A stretch of DNA of 50,794 nt, taken from contig DDZT01000049.1 in assembly GCA_002346435.1 (NCBI GenBank), forward strand, positions 9,341 to 60,134, in the 5' to 3' direction. This DNA comes from Anaerolineales bacterium UBA3001 (GTDB lineage Bacteria; Chloroflexota; Anaerolineae; Anaerolineales; UBA11657). Shown in pieces: positions 1 to 8,422 of the stretch (within the stretch, counting starts at the first letter, position 1; each line of letters starts with the position of its first letter). The position numbers and the translations under genes are program-made. A model generated the notes under the pieces. That model ran no database searches. It was not told the DNA's origin and saw only the letters and a list, made by a program, of their open reading frames with translations.

Positions 1-10
1 ATATAACAAA

Positions 11-850
11 ATGGCTGTTAAGTCTATGGACATGAATCAGTTTAAACTTCGCGTACTTGACCTAAATCAGGTACTGCCTCACGAGCACTATGATAATAAA
101 CGTGTGGCAAAATTATCTGACTCTTTGCAAAAAGCAAATATCCTCAGAAATCCTCCAGTAGCTACTGAATGGAAGGATAAATACGTATTATTAGATGGAG
201 CTACAAGGGCAAGTGCACTTAAGAAGCTAGATTATCAACATATCGTAGTGCAGTTAGTAAAACAAGATTCTCTAGGTACAACCATTCCAACATGGAACCA
301 CATTATATGCAATATCGATCTGGATAGTTTGTTTGCTTGTATACAACATATTCCCGGTGGGAAGTTACGGATTTTACATGGTGATACGGTAGAACCAAAC
401 ACAAATTCCCACAAAACACTATTTACCATAGTAGACAGTGACAAAAAAATGTATATAGTGCAAACATTTCAGAAAAACTCTCACAAACACTTAGATTTGT
501 CTAACGCTGTAAATGCCTATACTAAACTAACTAATGTCATTCGTACTCTTGATTCAAATGTTGAAATTATACAAAACAATTTTCAGCATTTTTCCGCTTT
601 AATTAAATTTCCTCCGTTTACAATTCAAGAAATTCTTGATTCAGCAATAAACTACAAATTGTTGCCAGCTGGTGTAACACGCTTCTTGATTACAAACCGC
701 GTAATAGGTATAAATATTCCGCTAAATATTCTGTTCTCTAATAAGTCCTTAAATCAAAAGAATAAATGGCTAAACGAAACCATCACAGAGAAGTATCACC
801 AGAATAAAGTGCGCCATTACACCGAGCCTGTAATTGTTGTTGAAGACTAG
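11..850 (+). CDS. SbnI/SerK-like ParB-fold protein, probable free L-serine kinase
   Basis: This 279-residue protein has an N-terminal ParB/Srx-fold domain (about residues 15-80). An HE pair (H24-E25) sits where SerK and SbnI carry their catalytic glutamate, and a DGATR motif (62-66) replaces the usual DGxHR. A C-terminal block with PAGVTRF and a final HYTEPV stretch matches what I remember of staphylococcal SbnI. SbnI and archaeal SerK phosphorylate free serine to O-phospho-L-serine; that function here is inference from the family. It is not chromosomal ParB: there is no HTH or CTPase dimer region. The reading frame stays open to the left edge, and ATG codons at 11, 26 and 32 are all possible starts. 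folK follows 6 nt downstream. Confidence 0.7.
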   Translation: MAVKSMDMNQFKLRVLDLNQVLPHEHYDNKRVAKLSDSLQKANILRNPPVATEWKDKYVLLDGATRASALKKLDYQHIVVQLVKQDSLGTTIPTWNHIICNIDLDSLFACIQHIPGGKLRILHGDTVEPNTNSHKTLFTIVDSDKKMYIVQTFQKNSHKHLDLSNAVNAYTKLTNVIRTLDSNVEIIQNNFQHFSALIKFPPFTIQEILDSAINYKLLPAGVTRFLITNRVIGINIPLNILFSNKSLNQKNKWLNETITEKYHQNKVRHYTEPVIVVED

Positions 851-856
851 ACTATT

Positions 857-1360
857 GTGTTTCCTATACTCCTAGGGTTAGGCTCTAATTTGGGCGACCG
901 TTTCAATAATTTAAACTCTGCTATAGAAGCTTTGACACCAGAAATAATGGTGCAAACAATATCGCCAACATACGAAACTCAACCACTATATGTAACTCAA
1001 CAACCTGATTTTCTAAACTTGTTGGTTAGAGCCAACACCACGCTTTCACCAACAAATCTACTAGTGTCAATCAAAACTTTAGAAACTGAATTGGGAAGAA
1101 AACCCTCAGTACGTTTTGGGCCTCGCGTTATTGATGTTGACATCATAGATTACAACTCGCAAATCTTAAACTTAGAGAATTTGATAACACCACACCCAAG
1201 AATGCATGAGCGTCTCTTTGTGCTAAAACCATTGATTGATATCGTCCCAAACTGGATACATCCACGTACTGGCAAAACAGTTCAACAATTAATTGAGAGT
1301 GTGTCTAATCCTGGACTCGTTAAGCAATACTCACATTCTGCATCAAACAAATCAACCTAA
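857..1360 (+). CDS. folK: 2-amino-4-hydroxy-6-hydroxymethyldihydropteridine pyrophosphokinase
   Basis: FolK transfers pyrophosphate from ATP to 6-hydroxymethyl-dihydropterin, giving the substrate of dihydropteroate synthase (folP lies at 20885 in this window). The 167-residue protein opens with the family signature LGLGSNLGDR. It also carries ETQPLY, the central R-x-G-P-R-x-I-D-x-D-I metal and ATP loop, and the HPRMHER segment, all in normal order and at normal length. It starts at GTG 857 without a visible SD. Its TAA stop overlaps the ATG of folC (TAATG), indicating translational coupling in a folate operon. Confidence 0.95.
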   Translation: MFPILLGLGSNLGDRFNNLNSAIEALTPEIMVQTISPTYETQPLYVTQQPDFLNLLVRANTTLSPTNLLVSIKTLETELGRKPSVRFGPRVIDVDIIDYNSQILNLENLITPHPRMHERLFVLKPLIDIVPNWIHPRTGKTVQQLIESVSNPGLVKQYSHSASNKST

Positions 1361-2712
1361 TGAACTATCATTCCGCGATCAATTACCTAAACAAATATAT
1401 AAACTTTGAAATCAAACCTGCTACTGCTTATGCACCTGAAAAATTCAACCTACGTCGTGTCCAAGACCTTCTTAAGGTAATTGGTTCTCCACATTTACAA
1501 TACCCTAGTGTACATATAGCAGGCACTAAAGGTAAAGGTTCCGTAGCTGCCATGACCGAATCAGTGATTAGATCCACTTGTCATGTGACAGGACTGTTTA
1601 CGTCACCACATTTACAAGATCTGCGAGAACGTATACAAGTTAACGGCGAGATTATTAGCAAGCAATCTTTTGCCAAGTTGCTGTATGATCTACGACCTGC
1701 AATCGAATCTGCAGCAAACATTACTTATTTTGAAATCATGACAATATTAGCAATGGAATATTTTGCTCGCCAGAATGTTGATATAGCAATTCTCGAAGTA
1801 GGCTTAGGAGGCAGATTAGATGCAACAAACGTTGTAACACCAAAGGTATGTGCAATCACAACAATAAGTTATGATCACATGGATATATTAGGAAATACAA
1901 TCATGGACATTGCTGCTGAGAAGGCTGGAATAATCAAATCAGGAGTACCAATTGTATCTGGACCTCAATTAGATTCAGCCCTAACTGTTCTCAATCAACA
2001 TGCATCCGCACTAAACGCTCCTTTCATTGAAACAACAAAAGAGTGGGAATGGAAACAGATTACCAGCAACTTATCAGGCCAGCTTTTCTCGATTTGGCGG
2101 GTTGGCAATAAACAAAACAAGGTCAGACAAAGAATTCCATTGTTAGGCAAACATCAAATTGAAAATGTAACTGTAGTTATGTCCATAATAGAGCAGCTCT
2201 GTCAACAGGGTTGGAATATACCTAAAAGCGCTATAAAAAAAGGTCTGGATCGAGTGAATTGGCCTGCACGCTGTGAAGTCCTTCAAACAACACCACCTAT
2301 ACTTGTTGATTCAGCACATAATCGAGCTTCAGTATTACAATTGACTAAAGTACTAGACGATTTGTTTCCTGAACATAATAGGGTGTTGGTTTTTGGTGCA
2401 ATGAGTGACAAGGATATTACAGGCATGTTTGCTGAGCTTCTGCCATATTGTAGTCACACAGTCCTAACCTCAACTTGCATGCCACGGTCAATGATGCCTG
2501 AACAACTAGAAACTATAGCTGCAGATTATGGATGTGCTACTACCTTAGCTAGCAATACTGAAAGTGCACTTAATGATGCTTCAAAATTGGCTGGAAATGA
2601 CGGGATAATAGTAGTGGCGGGAAGTGTCGCTATAGCGGCCAGTATAAGATCTTTAATAACACAAAAGTACCCTTATGCTACACTTTCATCTGAGCAATCT
2701 TATGAAAAATAA
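1360..2712 (+). CDS. folC: Folylpolyglutamate synthase / dihydrofolate synthase
   Basis: FolC adds glutamate to dihydropteroate or to tetrahydrofolate, an ATP-dependent Mur-ligase-type reaction in the cytoplasm. The 450-residue protein shows the P-loop GTKGKGS (55-61), the TSPHL omega-loop region, EVGLGGRLDATN, the SYDHMDILG metal site and AAEKAGIIK. In the C-terminal domain the usual DGAHNP is written DSAHNR. It overlaps folK by one base and the next gene by about 11 bp. With folK here and folP at 20885, three folate-branch genes fall in the window; no folE, folB or dihydrofolate reductase gene is seen. Confidence 0.95.
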   Translation: MNYHSAINYLNKYINFEIKPATAYAPEKFNLRRVQDLLKVIGSPHLQYPSVHIAGTKGKGSVAAMTESVIRSTCHVTGLFTSPHLQDLRERIQVNGEIISKQSFAKLLYDLRPAIESAANITYFEIMTILAMEYFARQNVDIAILEVGLGGRLDATNVVTPKVCAITTISYDHMDILGNTIMDIAAEKAGIIKSGVPIVSGPQLDSALTVLNQHASALNAPFIETTKEWEWKQITSNLSGQLFSIWRVGNKQNKVRQRIPLLGKHQIENVTVVMSIIEQLCQQGWNIPKSAIKKGLDRVNWPARCEVLQTTPPILVDSAHNRASVLQLTKVLDDLFPEHNRVLVFGAMSDKDITGMFAELLPYCSHTVLTSTCMPRSMMPEQLETIAADYGCATTLASNTESALNDASKLAGNDGIIVVAGSVAIAASIRSLITQKYPYATLSSEQSYEK

Positions 2713-3151
2713 CCTTCGAAAAATTGTACGCAAAAGGAATGGTGAAAGAACAACTTGGCTCATATATCTCTTGGTGCTTCTCGGATCATTAGACGCTTTT
2801 TACCTAACTTGGACCAAATTAGTTGGTATGAACGCTCTTTGTCTAGGAGCAGGCAAATGTGACGTAGTAAATGCAAGCAGTTACTCTACTATATCCGGTA
2901 TACCTATTGCCGCTTTAGGTCTAGCTATGTACCTGCTGATTGGCGGGATCACCCTATTGGAGCGTTTTAATCAGCATTTACGGGAGATATTGCGACTAGC
3001 AGTTTTTGGTGTATCTCTATTTGGATTCATCTACTCTATGTGGCTAACTTACGTAGCAGTTGTCATAATAGAGGAAATTTGTGTCTGGTGTGTAGTTTCT
3101 GCAATACTTGTATCTACTATATTTTTTACGTCTATATTTCGACTACGTTAG
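2702..3151 (+). CDS. Vitamin K epoxide reductase family protein (thiol oxidase)
   Basis: This small integral membrane protein has four predicted helices and 149 residues from ATG 2702. A start at 2675 would add nine residues but lie deeper inside folC. All expected VKOR residues are present: the loop pair C47 and C53, the conserved serine region (S59/S60) before the second helix, and the redox CxxC C127-V-W-C130. Bacterial VKORs reoxidise DsbA- or Trx-like partners using quinone and drive disulfide formation outside the membrane. No thioredoxin domain is fused to it and no DsbA gene is adjacent; the trxA at 18699 lacks a signal peptide. Confidence 0.88.
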   Translation: MKNNLRKIVRKRNGERTTWLIYLLVLLGSLDAFYLTWTKLVGMNALCLGAGKCDVVNASSYSTISGIPIAALGLAMYLLIGGITLLERFNQHLREILRLAVFGVSLFGFIYSMWLTYVAVVIIEEICVWCVVSAILVSTIFFTSIFRLR

Positions 3152-3197
3152 CTGCAATAACACAAAATTTTTTAAGCATACCTTAACAATATATTAG

Positions 3198-3908
3198 TTA
3201 GTCGTTTGGACGTCCCTCTAGGGTTCGACGCAAAATGTCCTCTTGTGTGCCACTTGATTCCTTCTTGTTTCTTTGTGGTTTGTCTTGTTTTTCTTCAGCT
3301 TCGGGTTCCATTGCGGCACGCAATGCTAGCTCCATTGCAGTTGGAACAGGATCATCATCACCTTCACTGTCCATAAATTGCTGCTCCAGAGTACGCATAC
3401 TAAGATTAATTTGCCGCTTCTTCCTATTGATTCCAACCAGCTGGACTTCTACTTCCTCCCCAATTGATAAAATCTCTTCGGGATGCTCCAAACGCCCCGT
3501 GGTAATCTCACGAACATGTACTAAACCAGGACGTTCCGCGCCAATATCAACAAATGCTCCAAACCTCTCCAATCTGGTGACATTGCCTATATATGTCTCA
3601 CCTGACTTCAGATCATTCCATTCTAACGCAAGTGGTTCTTTAAGTGTTAAAGATATCTGACCCGTGCCTTCATCTGTTTTCTTCACCCAAACAGTAATTT
3701 TCTGGCCAACATCTAAATCTTGTTTATTAACCCCATCGTTATATTTCTTAATCTCAGATATATGCAATAATCCATCATGGTCAACCCCAACGTCCACAAG
3801 CACGCCAAAAATCTCCGTGCTCTTTACAACACCTTCTAGACGCATTTTACTTTCAATTTCACCAATTGTCTTAGGGTCAGCAATGGTATCTTTATTATCT
3901 TCAGGCAC
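3198..3908 (-). CDS. Two-domain S1 RNA-binding protein
   Basis: This 236-residue protein has two S1 (OB-fold) domains at about 20-90 and 103-172, each with the typical G-x-V and FGAFVDIG-type strands and closing IxLxMR/ISLTLK strands. A charged tail rich in E, K, Q and D follows. The start is GTG 3908; the only codon before it in frame is ACA, preceded by TGA, so no longer start exists. It is distinct from rpsA at 29992, which has four S1 domains. It probably binds RNA or the ribosome, with no specific role visible. It is transcribed divergently from the glycan cluster and converges with the VKOR gene. Confidence 0.8.
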   Translation of the reverse strand: MPEDNKDTIADPKTIGEIESKMRLEGVVKSTEIFGVLVDVGVDHDGLLHISEIKKYNDGVNKQDLDVGQKITVWVKKTDEGTGQISLTLKEPLALEWNDLKSGETYIGNVTRLERFGAFVDIGAERPGLVHVREITTGRLEHPEEILSIGEEVEVQLVGINRKKRQINLSMRTLEQQFMDSEGDDDPVPTAMELALRAAMEPEAEEKQDKPQRNKKESSGTQEDILRRTLEGRPND

Positions 3909-4095
3909 TGTTCAAATAATCTCTCTATGGGAATTTCTGAAACTTATAATCTCGAGGCACCTCTATGCATAGCAACAAAATAAATCATGCATATGTAATT
4001 TTACAAAGCTTATTTAATAAGCCAGTCTTCATACAAGCCTAGCGTACGCGCAAATTATACTTAGCTAGTCTAGCATTGTCAAACTAACAAATGGT

Positions 4096-5160
4096 ATGGA
4101 AACAAGGTATAATCTCGGTCGAGCAACTGTCTTGTATGACAGTTCAAATGTTAATCTGGAGAGACTGGATTTGCAAGCAATAATAACCGGAGCCGGAGGC
4201 TTTGCTGGCAGTCACCTAGCCGAATATCTCCTAAACAATACCGATCAGACAATTTGGGGTTGTGGACAATCACTAGCACCAATATTGCGGTCCAAAACTC
4301 CATTCAACTACCATTGTATAGACCTTACAAACCCACACGATACAATGGACTTTATTGAAAGAACAAAACCGGACTACATCTATCACTTGGCAGGACAGGC
4401 AGCAGTACACACTAGTTGGGAAGAACCCAAAAACAACTATGATGCCAACGTATACGCCGCTTTGAACATACTGGATGCCATCTGGAAACTTAAAATTAAA
4501 TGTAGAATGCTTGTAGTCACATCAATGGAGGTTTACGGTAAAGTAAGCCCTAACAATATGCCAATCAAGGAAGATTCATGTTTTAGACCAAACAGTCCTT
4601 ATAGTGCAAGCAAGGCCGCAGAAGACCTGTTGGCTCAAGCCTATTTTTTAGGACATGGATTAGATATAATTCGTGTACGGCCATTAAATCATATTGGGCC
4701 GAGACAAAGCGACCAGTTTGTAGCTACCGCATTCGCCAGACAACTTGCTAGAATTGAACTTGGTCAACAACCGCCCACAATATTGGTTGGCAACCTTTCT
4801 GATCGCAGAGATTTCACTGATGTTCGTGACATGGTAAAGGCATATGCCCTAACAATGGAATATGGCGAATCTGGATCAGCATACAATATAGCTAGTGGAA
4901 ACATGTATTCTATTAAAGAACTGCTCGAAACACTGATTGGTCTTTCAAATACTAAAGTAACAATAAAGGTTGATAGTAAACGTGTTCGTTCTTCTAGTAC
5001 GCCACCACTCATAGCAGATTGTACTAGCTTCAAAAAAATCACTGGCTGGGAACCTGAAATCACTCTTCAAGAGACATTGTCTGATTTGCTAAATTTTGAA
5101 AGAAACAAACTAAAATCTGAAAACATGGAAAGAGACTCGGTGAGAAAGGTCACCAATTAA
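4096..5160 (+). CDS. rmd: NAD(P)-dependent epimerase, probable GDP-4-keto-6-deoxymannose reductase
   Basis: This is an extended short-chain dehydrogenase with the Rossmann motif TGAGGFAGSH near residue 31, YHLAGQ, and the catalytic Y169-x3-K173 pair in YSASK. The segment RPLNHIGPRQ, followed by an arginine-rich substrate region, is typical of Rmd-type reductases. Rmd converts GDP-4-keto-6-deoxy-D-mannose to GDP-D-rhamnose, and the next gene encodes the enzyme that makes its substrate. The ATG at 4096 gives about 25 residues before the usual N terminus; a TTG at 4171 preceded by GGAGAGA (4158-4164) may be the true start. Another deoxysugar reductase of this superfamily is possible. Confidence 0.82.
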   Translation: METRYNLGRATVLYDSSNVNLERLDLQAIITGAGGFAGSHLAEYLLNNTDQTIWGCGQSLAPILRSKTPFNYHCIDLTNPHDTMDFIERTKPDYIYHLAGQAAVHTSWEEPKNNYDANVYAALNILDAIWKLKIKCRMLVVTSMEVYGKVSPNNMPIKEDSCFRPNSPYSASKAAEDLLAQAYFLGHGLDIIRVRPLNHIGPRQSDQFVATAFARQLARIELGQQPPTILVGNLSDRRDFTDVRDMVKAYALTMEYGESGSAYNIASGNMYSIKELLETLIGLSNTKVTIKVDSKRVRSSSTPPLIADCTSFKKITGWEPEITLQETLSDLLNFERNKLKSENMERDSVRKVTN

Positions 5161-5164
5161 TACA

Positions 5165-6169
5165 ATGCCAAAAGCTCTCATTACTGGAATAACAGGACAA
5201 GACGGTTCTTATTTAGCTGAAACACTGCTGGATAAAGGGTACGAAGTAATAGGAATGGTAAGACGCACCAGTGTTATCAACCTCGACCGACTTCGCAATA
5301 TACAAAACAAAATCACTTTGGTACAGGGAGACCTGCTAGACCAAGTTTCAATGGTAAGTGTTTTACGAGAATTTCAACCGGACGAGGTTTACAACTTGGC
5401 AGCTATGTCATTTGTACCTACATCATGGCAACAACCAGTGCTGACCGGACAGGCTACAGCCCTAGGCGTCACAAGACTATTGGACGCCATCCGCACCGTC
5501 AACTCAGACATCCGATACTATCAAGCATCGAGTAGTGAAATGTTCGGAAAAGTAAGGGAGGTACCGCAAAATGAAAACACTCCATTCTACCCACGAAGCC
5601 CTTATGGTGCAGCAAAAGTGTATGGTCACTGGATTACTGTAAATTACCGTGAAAGCTATGACATGCATGCTAGTTCGGGAATATTATTTAATCATGGTTC
5701 ACCTCGTAGGGGAATAGAATTTGTTGAACGTAAGATTAGCCTTGGGGTTGCATCCATAAAGTTAGGACATGCTAAAGAATTACGCCTAGGAAATCTCGAT
5801 GCTCGCCGTGATATAGGTTTTGCAGGTGACTATGTAGAAGCAATGTGGAAAATGCTACAACAAGAGAAGCCTAGCGACTATGTAATAGCCACTGGGGAAA
5901 CCCATAGCATTCGTGATATATGTGAAACTGCATTTGCGCATGTAGGTCTAAACTATCTAGATCATGTAGTTTCCGATAGCAGATTCTACCGCCCAGCAGA
6001 AGTCGATTTATTAGTAGGAGACGCAAGCTTAGCTAACAAAGTGCTCAAATGGAAGCCTCGCATGTCATTTCAACAACTCATGCAAAATATGGTTGATGCT
6101 GATTTGCAAAAACTCGAATCAGGTGATGAGATGCCAAATATAGTAGAGTTCACTACAGTAAGATATTAA
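5165..6169 (+). CDS. gmd: GDP-mannose 4,6-dehydratase
   Basis: Gmd dehydrates GDP-D-mannose to GDP-4-keto-6-deoxy-D-mannose, the branch point to GDP-D-rhamnose, GDP-L-fucose and related sugars. The 334-residue protein is canonical. It has TGITGQDGSYLAE at the N terminus, the SSSEMFGKV active-site strand with the catalytic Ser/Glu region, Y147-x3-K151, the LFNHGSPRRG loop and RRDIGFAGDYV. It starts 4 nt after the upstream reductase gene and ends just before the phosphohexomutase gene, so the three are likely cotranscribed. The neighbouring Rmd-type reductase favours D-rhamnose as the product. Confidence 0.96.
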   Translation: MPKALITGITGQDGSYLAETLLDKGYEVIGMVRRTSVINLDRLRNIQNKITLVQGDLLDQVSMVSVLREFQPDEVYNLAAMSFVPTSWQQPVLTGQATALGVTRLLDAIRTVNSDIRYYQASSSEMFGKVREVPQNENTPFYPRSPYGAAKVYGHWITVNYRESYDMHASSGILFNHGSPRRGIEFVERKISLGVASIKLGHAKELRLGNLDARRDIGFAGDYVEAMWKMLQQEKPSDYVIATGETHSIRDICETAFAHVGLNYLDHVVSDSRFYRPAEVDLLVGDASLANKVLKWKPRMSFQQLMQNMVDADLQKLESGDEMPNIVEFTTVRY

Positions 6170-6187
6170 TGCTTGCTTACAATTGCA

Positions 6188-7612
6188 ATGAATTCTGATA
6201 CAAAAATACAATTTGGTACTGACGGGTGGCGTGGTCAAATTGCCAATGATTACACGTTTGACAACGTCAGACGATGCGCACAAGGATATGCTATCCATAT
6301 GCTTGAGCAAGGACATGCAGGCGAATCTATAGTGGTAGGATATGACAAACGCTATGCATCAGAACATTTCGCTAGAGCAGTAGCTGAAGTTCTATCCGCA
6401 AACAAATTAAATGTATGGTTAACCAATACTGCTACTCCAACCCCAGTAATAGCTTATGCGGTTTTAGAAAAACAAGCAGTGGGTGCTATTAACATAACAG
6501 CATCCCACAATCCGCCTACCGACAATGGATTTAAAGTGCGAGACCATACAGGAGGAGCGATTGCTCCTGATGGATTAAAAAATATTGAATCGCACATTCC
6601 ATCCATCAGTGCAGTAAAAAGCACTATCACATCCAATACACAACAGCTAATTCAGGTGTTCGACCCAGCACCTGCATATGAAGAGCATTTACATGAAATG
6701 GTTGATATAGATGCTCTTAGGAATGCAGGATTTAATATAACAGTAGATGCTATGTGGGGAAATGGAGCTGGTTGGTTTACTCGGCTGCTAAATGGAGGTA
6801 ACACCACAATAAAAGAAATTCACAACATTCGTAACCCTATTTTCCCAGAAATGAGTAGGCCCGAACCTATACCACCCAACATTGATGCGGGACTGCAAAC
6901 AGCTATAGAAAATGGTGCGGATATCTGTCTTATTACTGATGGAGATGCGGACCGTTTAGGAGTTGGTGATGAAAACGGGGACTTTATTAACCAGTTACGT
7001 GTGTTCGGATTGCTAGCATTCTACCTGCTAGAGGTTAGAGGAGCACATGGGCCTATAGTGAAAACAATTTCAACAACGTCGCTGCTAAACAAGTTGGGTC
7101 AAATATACAACGTGCCGGTACATGAAACAGGAGTCGGATTCAAATTTGTAGCGCCTAAAATGACTGAGACCAATGCGATAATAGGCGGTGAAGAATCAGG
7201 CGGTTTCGCATTTCAAAACCATGTTCCTGAAAGAGATGGAATTCTTGCAGGACTATACATATTAGACCTTATGAGATTGCTAGATCAAAAACCATCTCAA
7301 CTGCTAGGAACACTCTTTTCGAAAACAGGGACCGAATCTCACTACGATAGAATTGATAGTGCTTTCCCAAGCGATCAAAAAGAAAAAATTATAGCTAGGG
7401 TCCACAGCGCCAATCCATCTGAAATTGGTGGTCTTACCCTAATAGACGTAGACACAACTGATGGATTCAAATTTAATCTAGAAGGTGGCGATTGGCTTCT
7501 AATTCGATTTTCTGGAACCGAGCCTATAATAAGAGTTTATTGTGAAACTACAGACGCTAATAGAGTACAGCAAATTCTCCAAGATGGCCTTAGTATCGCA
7601 GGTTTGTCATAA
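6188..7612 (+). CDS. Phosphoglucomutase / phosphomannomutase
   Basis: This alpha-D-phosphohexomutase of 474 residues starts at ATG 6188; a TTG at 6173 would add five residues. It has the phosphoserine loop TASHNPPTDNG with the catalytic S106, the Mg-binding DGDADR (251-256), the sugar-binding GGEESGGF and the phosphate-binding RFSGTEP near the C terminus. It interconverts hexose 1- and 6-phosphates. Next to gmd and the Rmd-type gene it plausibly supplies mannose 1-phosphate for GDP-mannose, but substrate preference cannot be read from the sequence. No GDP-mannose pyrophosphorylase gene is in the window. Confidence 0.93.
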   Translation: MNSDTKIQFGTDGWRGQIANDYTFDNVRRCAQGYAIHMLEQGHAGESIVVGYDKRYASEHFARAVAEVLSANKLNVWLTNTATPTPVIAYAVLEKQAVGAINITASHNPPTDNGFKVRDHTGGAIAPDGLKNIESHIPSISAVKSTITSNTQQLIQVFDPAPAYEEHLHEMVDIDALRNAGFNITVDAMWGNGAGWFTRLLNGGNTTIKEIHNIRNPIFPEMSRPEPIPPNIDAGLQTAIENGADICLITDGDADRLGVGDENGDFINQLRVFGLLAFYLLEVRGAHGPIVKTISTTSLLNKLGQIYNVPVHETGVGFKFVAPKMTETNAIIGGEESGGFAFQNHVPERDGILAGLYILDLMRLLDQKPSQLLGTLFSKTGTESHYDRIDSAFPSDQKEKIIARVHSANPSEIGGLTLIDVDTTDGFKFNLEGGDWLLIRFSGTEPIIRVYCETTDANRVQQILQDGLSIAGLS

Positions 7613-7624
7613 CACGGTCCTGTT

Positions 7625-8422
7625 TTGTTTATAGATACGCATTGTCACCTCGATTTCCAGATATTTGATAAGGACAGACATCAAATATTGGAGAGAGCTG
7701 CCCAACACAAGGTAACCAGGATAATAAATCCAGGCACAAATATTGAAACCAGTAAAGCCGCCTTACAAATGTCTACCCAATTTACCTTAGTATCTGCAGC
7801 TGTAGGTATTCACCCTAATGAGGATTTGGATTTGGACAAATCAACATTGCAGAAGTTACGCACACTATCAAATCACCCAAATGTTGTAGCAATTGGCGAA
7901 ATAGGTTTAGATTATTTTAGGAACATCACGCCGCCAGACAAGCAGAAACACCGATTTAGAGTACAGCTTGATCTAGCATCGGAACTAGGTCTTCCTGTAA
8001 TTGTACATTGTCGCGATGCTTATGAAGACGCTATAAACATCATAAGTGAGTGGCAGTCATCTATGGGATCCAAATCAAATCCTGGCGTGTTTCATTCATT
8101 TAGTGGGCTAGAAACACATATGAACACTATAGTAGATAAGGGTTTCTACATAGGTGTCACAGGATCAATAACCTTCAACAAATCGTATAATTTAAGAGAT
8201 ATAGTATCGGGTTTGCCATTGACTAAAATACTAATAGAGACTGATGCGCCATTTTTGTCTCCACAACCTAATAGAGGCAAAAGAAATGAGCCAGCATTTG
8301 TGCGATGGGTAGCAGATAAAATCGCTGAGATCAAATCAGTGACAGTCGATGAGGTGGCAAACTCCAGTACACATAATGCACTAACACTTTTCGATTGGAA
8401 CAATCAATATGTACAAACATAA
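7625..8422 (+). CDS. tatD: TatD family metal-dependent DNase
   Basis: This 265-residue TIM-barrel hydrolase has all the expected metal ligands: the N-terminal DTHCHLD, the glutamate in GEIGLDYF, VHCRDA, the HSFSG histidine and ETDAPFLSP near the C terminus. TatD proteins are 3'-5' exonucleases linked to DNA repair and degradation. The start is TTG 7625, which places the DTHCHLD motif at the usual distance from the N terminus; no SD is visible. The 3' end overlaps the polyprenyl synthase gene by 14 nt. Its place in a glycan operon looks like ordinary housekeeping interspersion. Confidence 0.93.
   Translation: MFIDTHCHLDFQIFDKDRHQILERAAQHKVTRIINPGTNIETSKAALQMSTQFTLVSAAVGIHPNEDLDLDKSTLQKLRTLSNHPNVVAIGEIGLDYFRNITPPDKQKHRFRVQLDLASELGLPVIVHCRDAYEDAINIISEWQSSMGSKSNPGVFHSFSGLETHMNTIVDKGFYIGVTGSITFNKSYNLRDIVSGLPLTKILIETDAPFLSPQPNRGKRNEPAFVRWVADKIAEIKSVTVDEVANSSTHNALTLFDWNNQYVQT

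Noticed and set aside
11..850. Chromosome-partition ParB
   Set aside because: Only the N-terminal ParB-like fold is present; the central HTH and the GERRxRA-type motif of true ParB are missing, and no parA is nearby.
3235..3972. Plus-strand frames opposite the S1 gene
   Set aside because: Serine-rich composition is the mirror image of the acidic, S1-domain coding strand, which has clear family motifs.
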